From JBDROU01 sp043809745 [NCBI: bacterium] (GTDB lineage: Bacteria; Elusimicrobiota; JBDRMW01), in NCBI GenBank assembly GCA_043809745.1, contig JBDROU010000058.1, positions 1 through 15,910 of the forward strand: DNA of 15,910 bases, read 5' to 3'. Position numbers and translations under genes: made by a program. How positions within the stretch are numbered: the stretch's first letter is position 1; each line of letters starts with the position of its first letter. Below are positions 15,412 through 15,910 of the stretch, piece by piece. The notes under the pieces were generated by a model that had not been told where the DNA came from, searched no databases, and saw nothing but the letters and a program-made list of their open reading frames with translations.

Positions 15412-15910
15412 TTATTTCTTTTTTTGTTTCTTTATTTCTAATTCTTTAATTTTCGAATCTATCTGATTTTTGACCTTTTTGTCGTCTATACTTTGCTGTA
15501 TCTTCCTGAATACATCTATTACCTCGCTGTATTCCTCTTTCTCTTCCAATATAGCTGCAAGCTCTATTAAACCCTTAAGCCTGAATGGATTATTATACGG
15601 TTTTAAGGTTTTTAATTCCCTGAAACTTTCTATTGCCTTATCCTTATTACCGGCCTTAAGGTAAGCGTCTGCGGACCTGTAAGTTAATTCCATCTTATTA
15701 ACTGTGTCATTAGGACTTACAAGCTGGTAAGATTCAGCTGCTTCTTTGTATCTGCCTATTTCCTGCATTATCCTTGCCACGTGATATAACGCATCATTTG
15801 ATTCCGCAGTTCCTGGGAACTTTGAAGCGTACTCCCTGAATACCCTTATAGCATTGTTAACATCATTTATTCTGTAATAACCCAATGCAAGGTTGTATAA
15901 CGAAAACTTT
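15412..15910 (-). CDS. TPR-repeat protein, 5' end beyond the window
   Basis: The open frame continues to the window edge (first full codon at 15909-15907) and reads KFSLYNLALGYYRINDVNNAI, a clear TPR helix pair, so the true start lies outside; a TTG at 15885 is not a start. About 165 codons are visible. Repeats of roughly 34 residues can be seen: AIRVFREYASKFPGT, then ALYHVARIMQEIGRYKEAAESY, then TYRSADAYLKAGNKDKAIESF, then LIELAAILEEKEEYSEVIDVF. A charged, coiled-coil-like lysine-rich tail (KIKELEIKKQKKK) ends the protein. Such TPR proteins act as scaffolds, often in the envelope of Gram-negative bacteria, but no signal peptide can be judged here. The stop codon directly abuts that of the convergent alpha-2-macroglobulin gene. 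No specific function is assigned. Confidence 0.85.
   Translation of the reverse strand, partial: KFSLYNLALGYYRINDVNNAIRVFREYASKFPGTAESNDALYHVARIMQEIGRYKEAAESYQLVSPNDTVNKMELTYRSADAYLKAGNKDKAIESFRELKTLKPYNNPFRLKGLIELAAILEEKEEYSEVIDVFRKIQQSIDDKKVKNQIDSKIKELEIKKQKKK

Noticed and set aside
1-15910. CRISPR arrays, tRNA or rRNA genes, insertion sequences and integrase attachment sites
   Set aside because: No regularly spaced repeats, no cloverleaf-like sequence, no transposase-like protein and no compositional break were seen.

Overview
This is an AT-rich bacterial chromosomal window of housekeeping and metabolic genes. I see no mobile elements, CRISPR arrays, tRNAs or rRNAs. The gene content suggests an anaerobic, Gram-negative-type bacterium: a ferredoxin-type 2-oxoacid oxidoreductase, an FMN glutamate-synthase-like protein with an N-terminal cysteine cluster, a lipoprotein, and a 2000-residue secreted alpha-2-macroglobulin. 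The style (strong Shine-Dalgarno sites, frequent GTG/TTG starts, short operons) resembles candidate phyla such as Omnitrophota or Elusimicrobiota. That placement is an impression, not a sequence match.

Layout. Positions 1-209 hold no gene but are dense in inverted repeats. Positions 210-5318 are a compact minus-strand operon, in transcription order greA, a dodecin-like protein with three zinc-knuckle motifs, pgi, korA, korB. A likely promoter lies at 5393-5422. A clear intrinsic terminator at 5425-5483 closes the next minus-strand unit, a monocistronic FMN glutamate-synthase-like gene (5496-7109). That gene has a near-consensus promoter at 7240-7268 and a terminator-like hairpin in its leader at 7151-7191, which suggests attenuation. 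Further upstream is a two-gene minus-strand operon: a small acidic lipoprotein (8827-9324) followed by malQ (7312-8808). Divergent from it on the plus strand is the alpha-2-macroglobulin gene (9409-15411), which meets a 5'-truncated TPR gene (15412-15910, minus) stop codon to stop codon with no gap.

Functionally, Pgi and MalQ handle glucose phosphate and alpha-glucans. KorAB oxidises or forms a 2-oxoacid with ferredoxin. The glutamate-synthase-like protein sits at the same 2-oxoglutarate/glutamate node if KorAB is specific for 2-oxoglutarate, which the sequence does not prove. The macroglobulin, lipoprotein and TPR protein are probably cell-envelope components. The least expected elements are the dodecin/zinc-knuckle fusion, the gltB leader attenuator, and the structured repeats downstream of korB.
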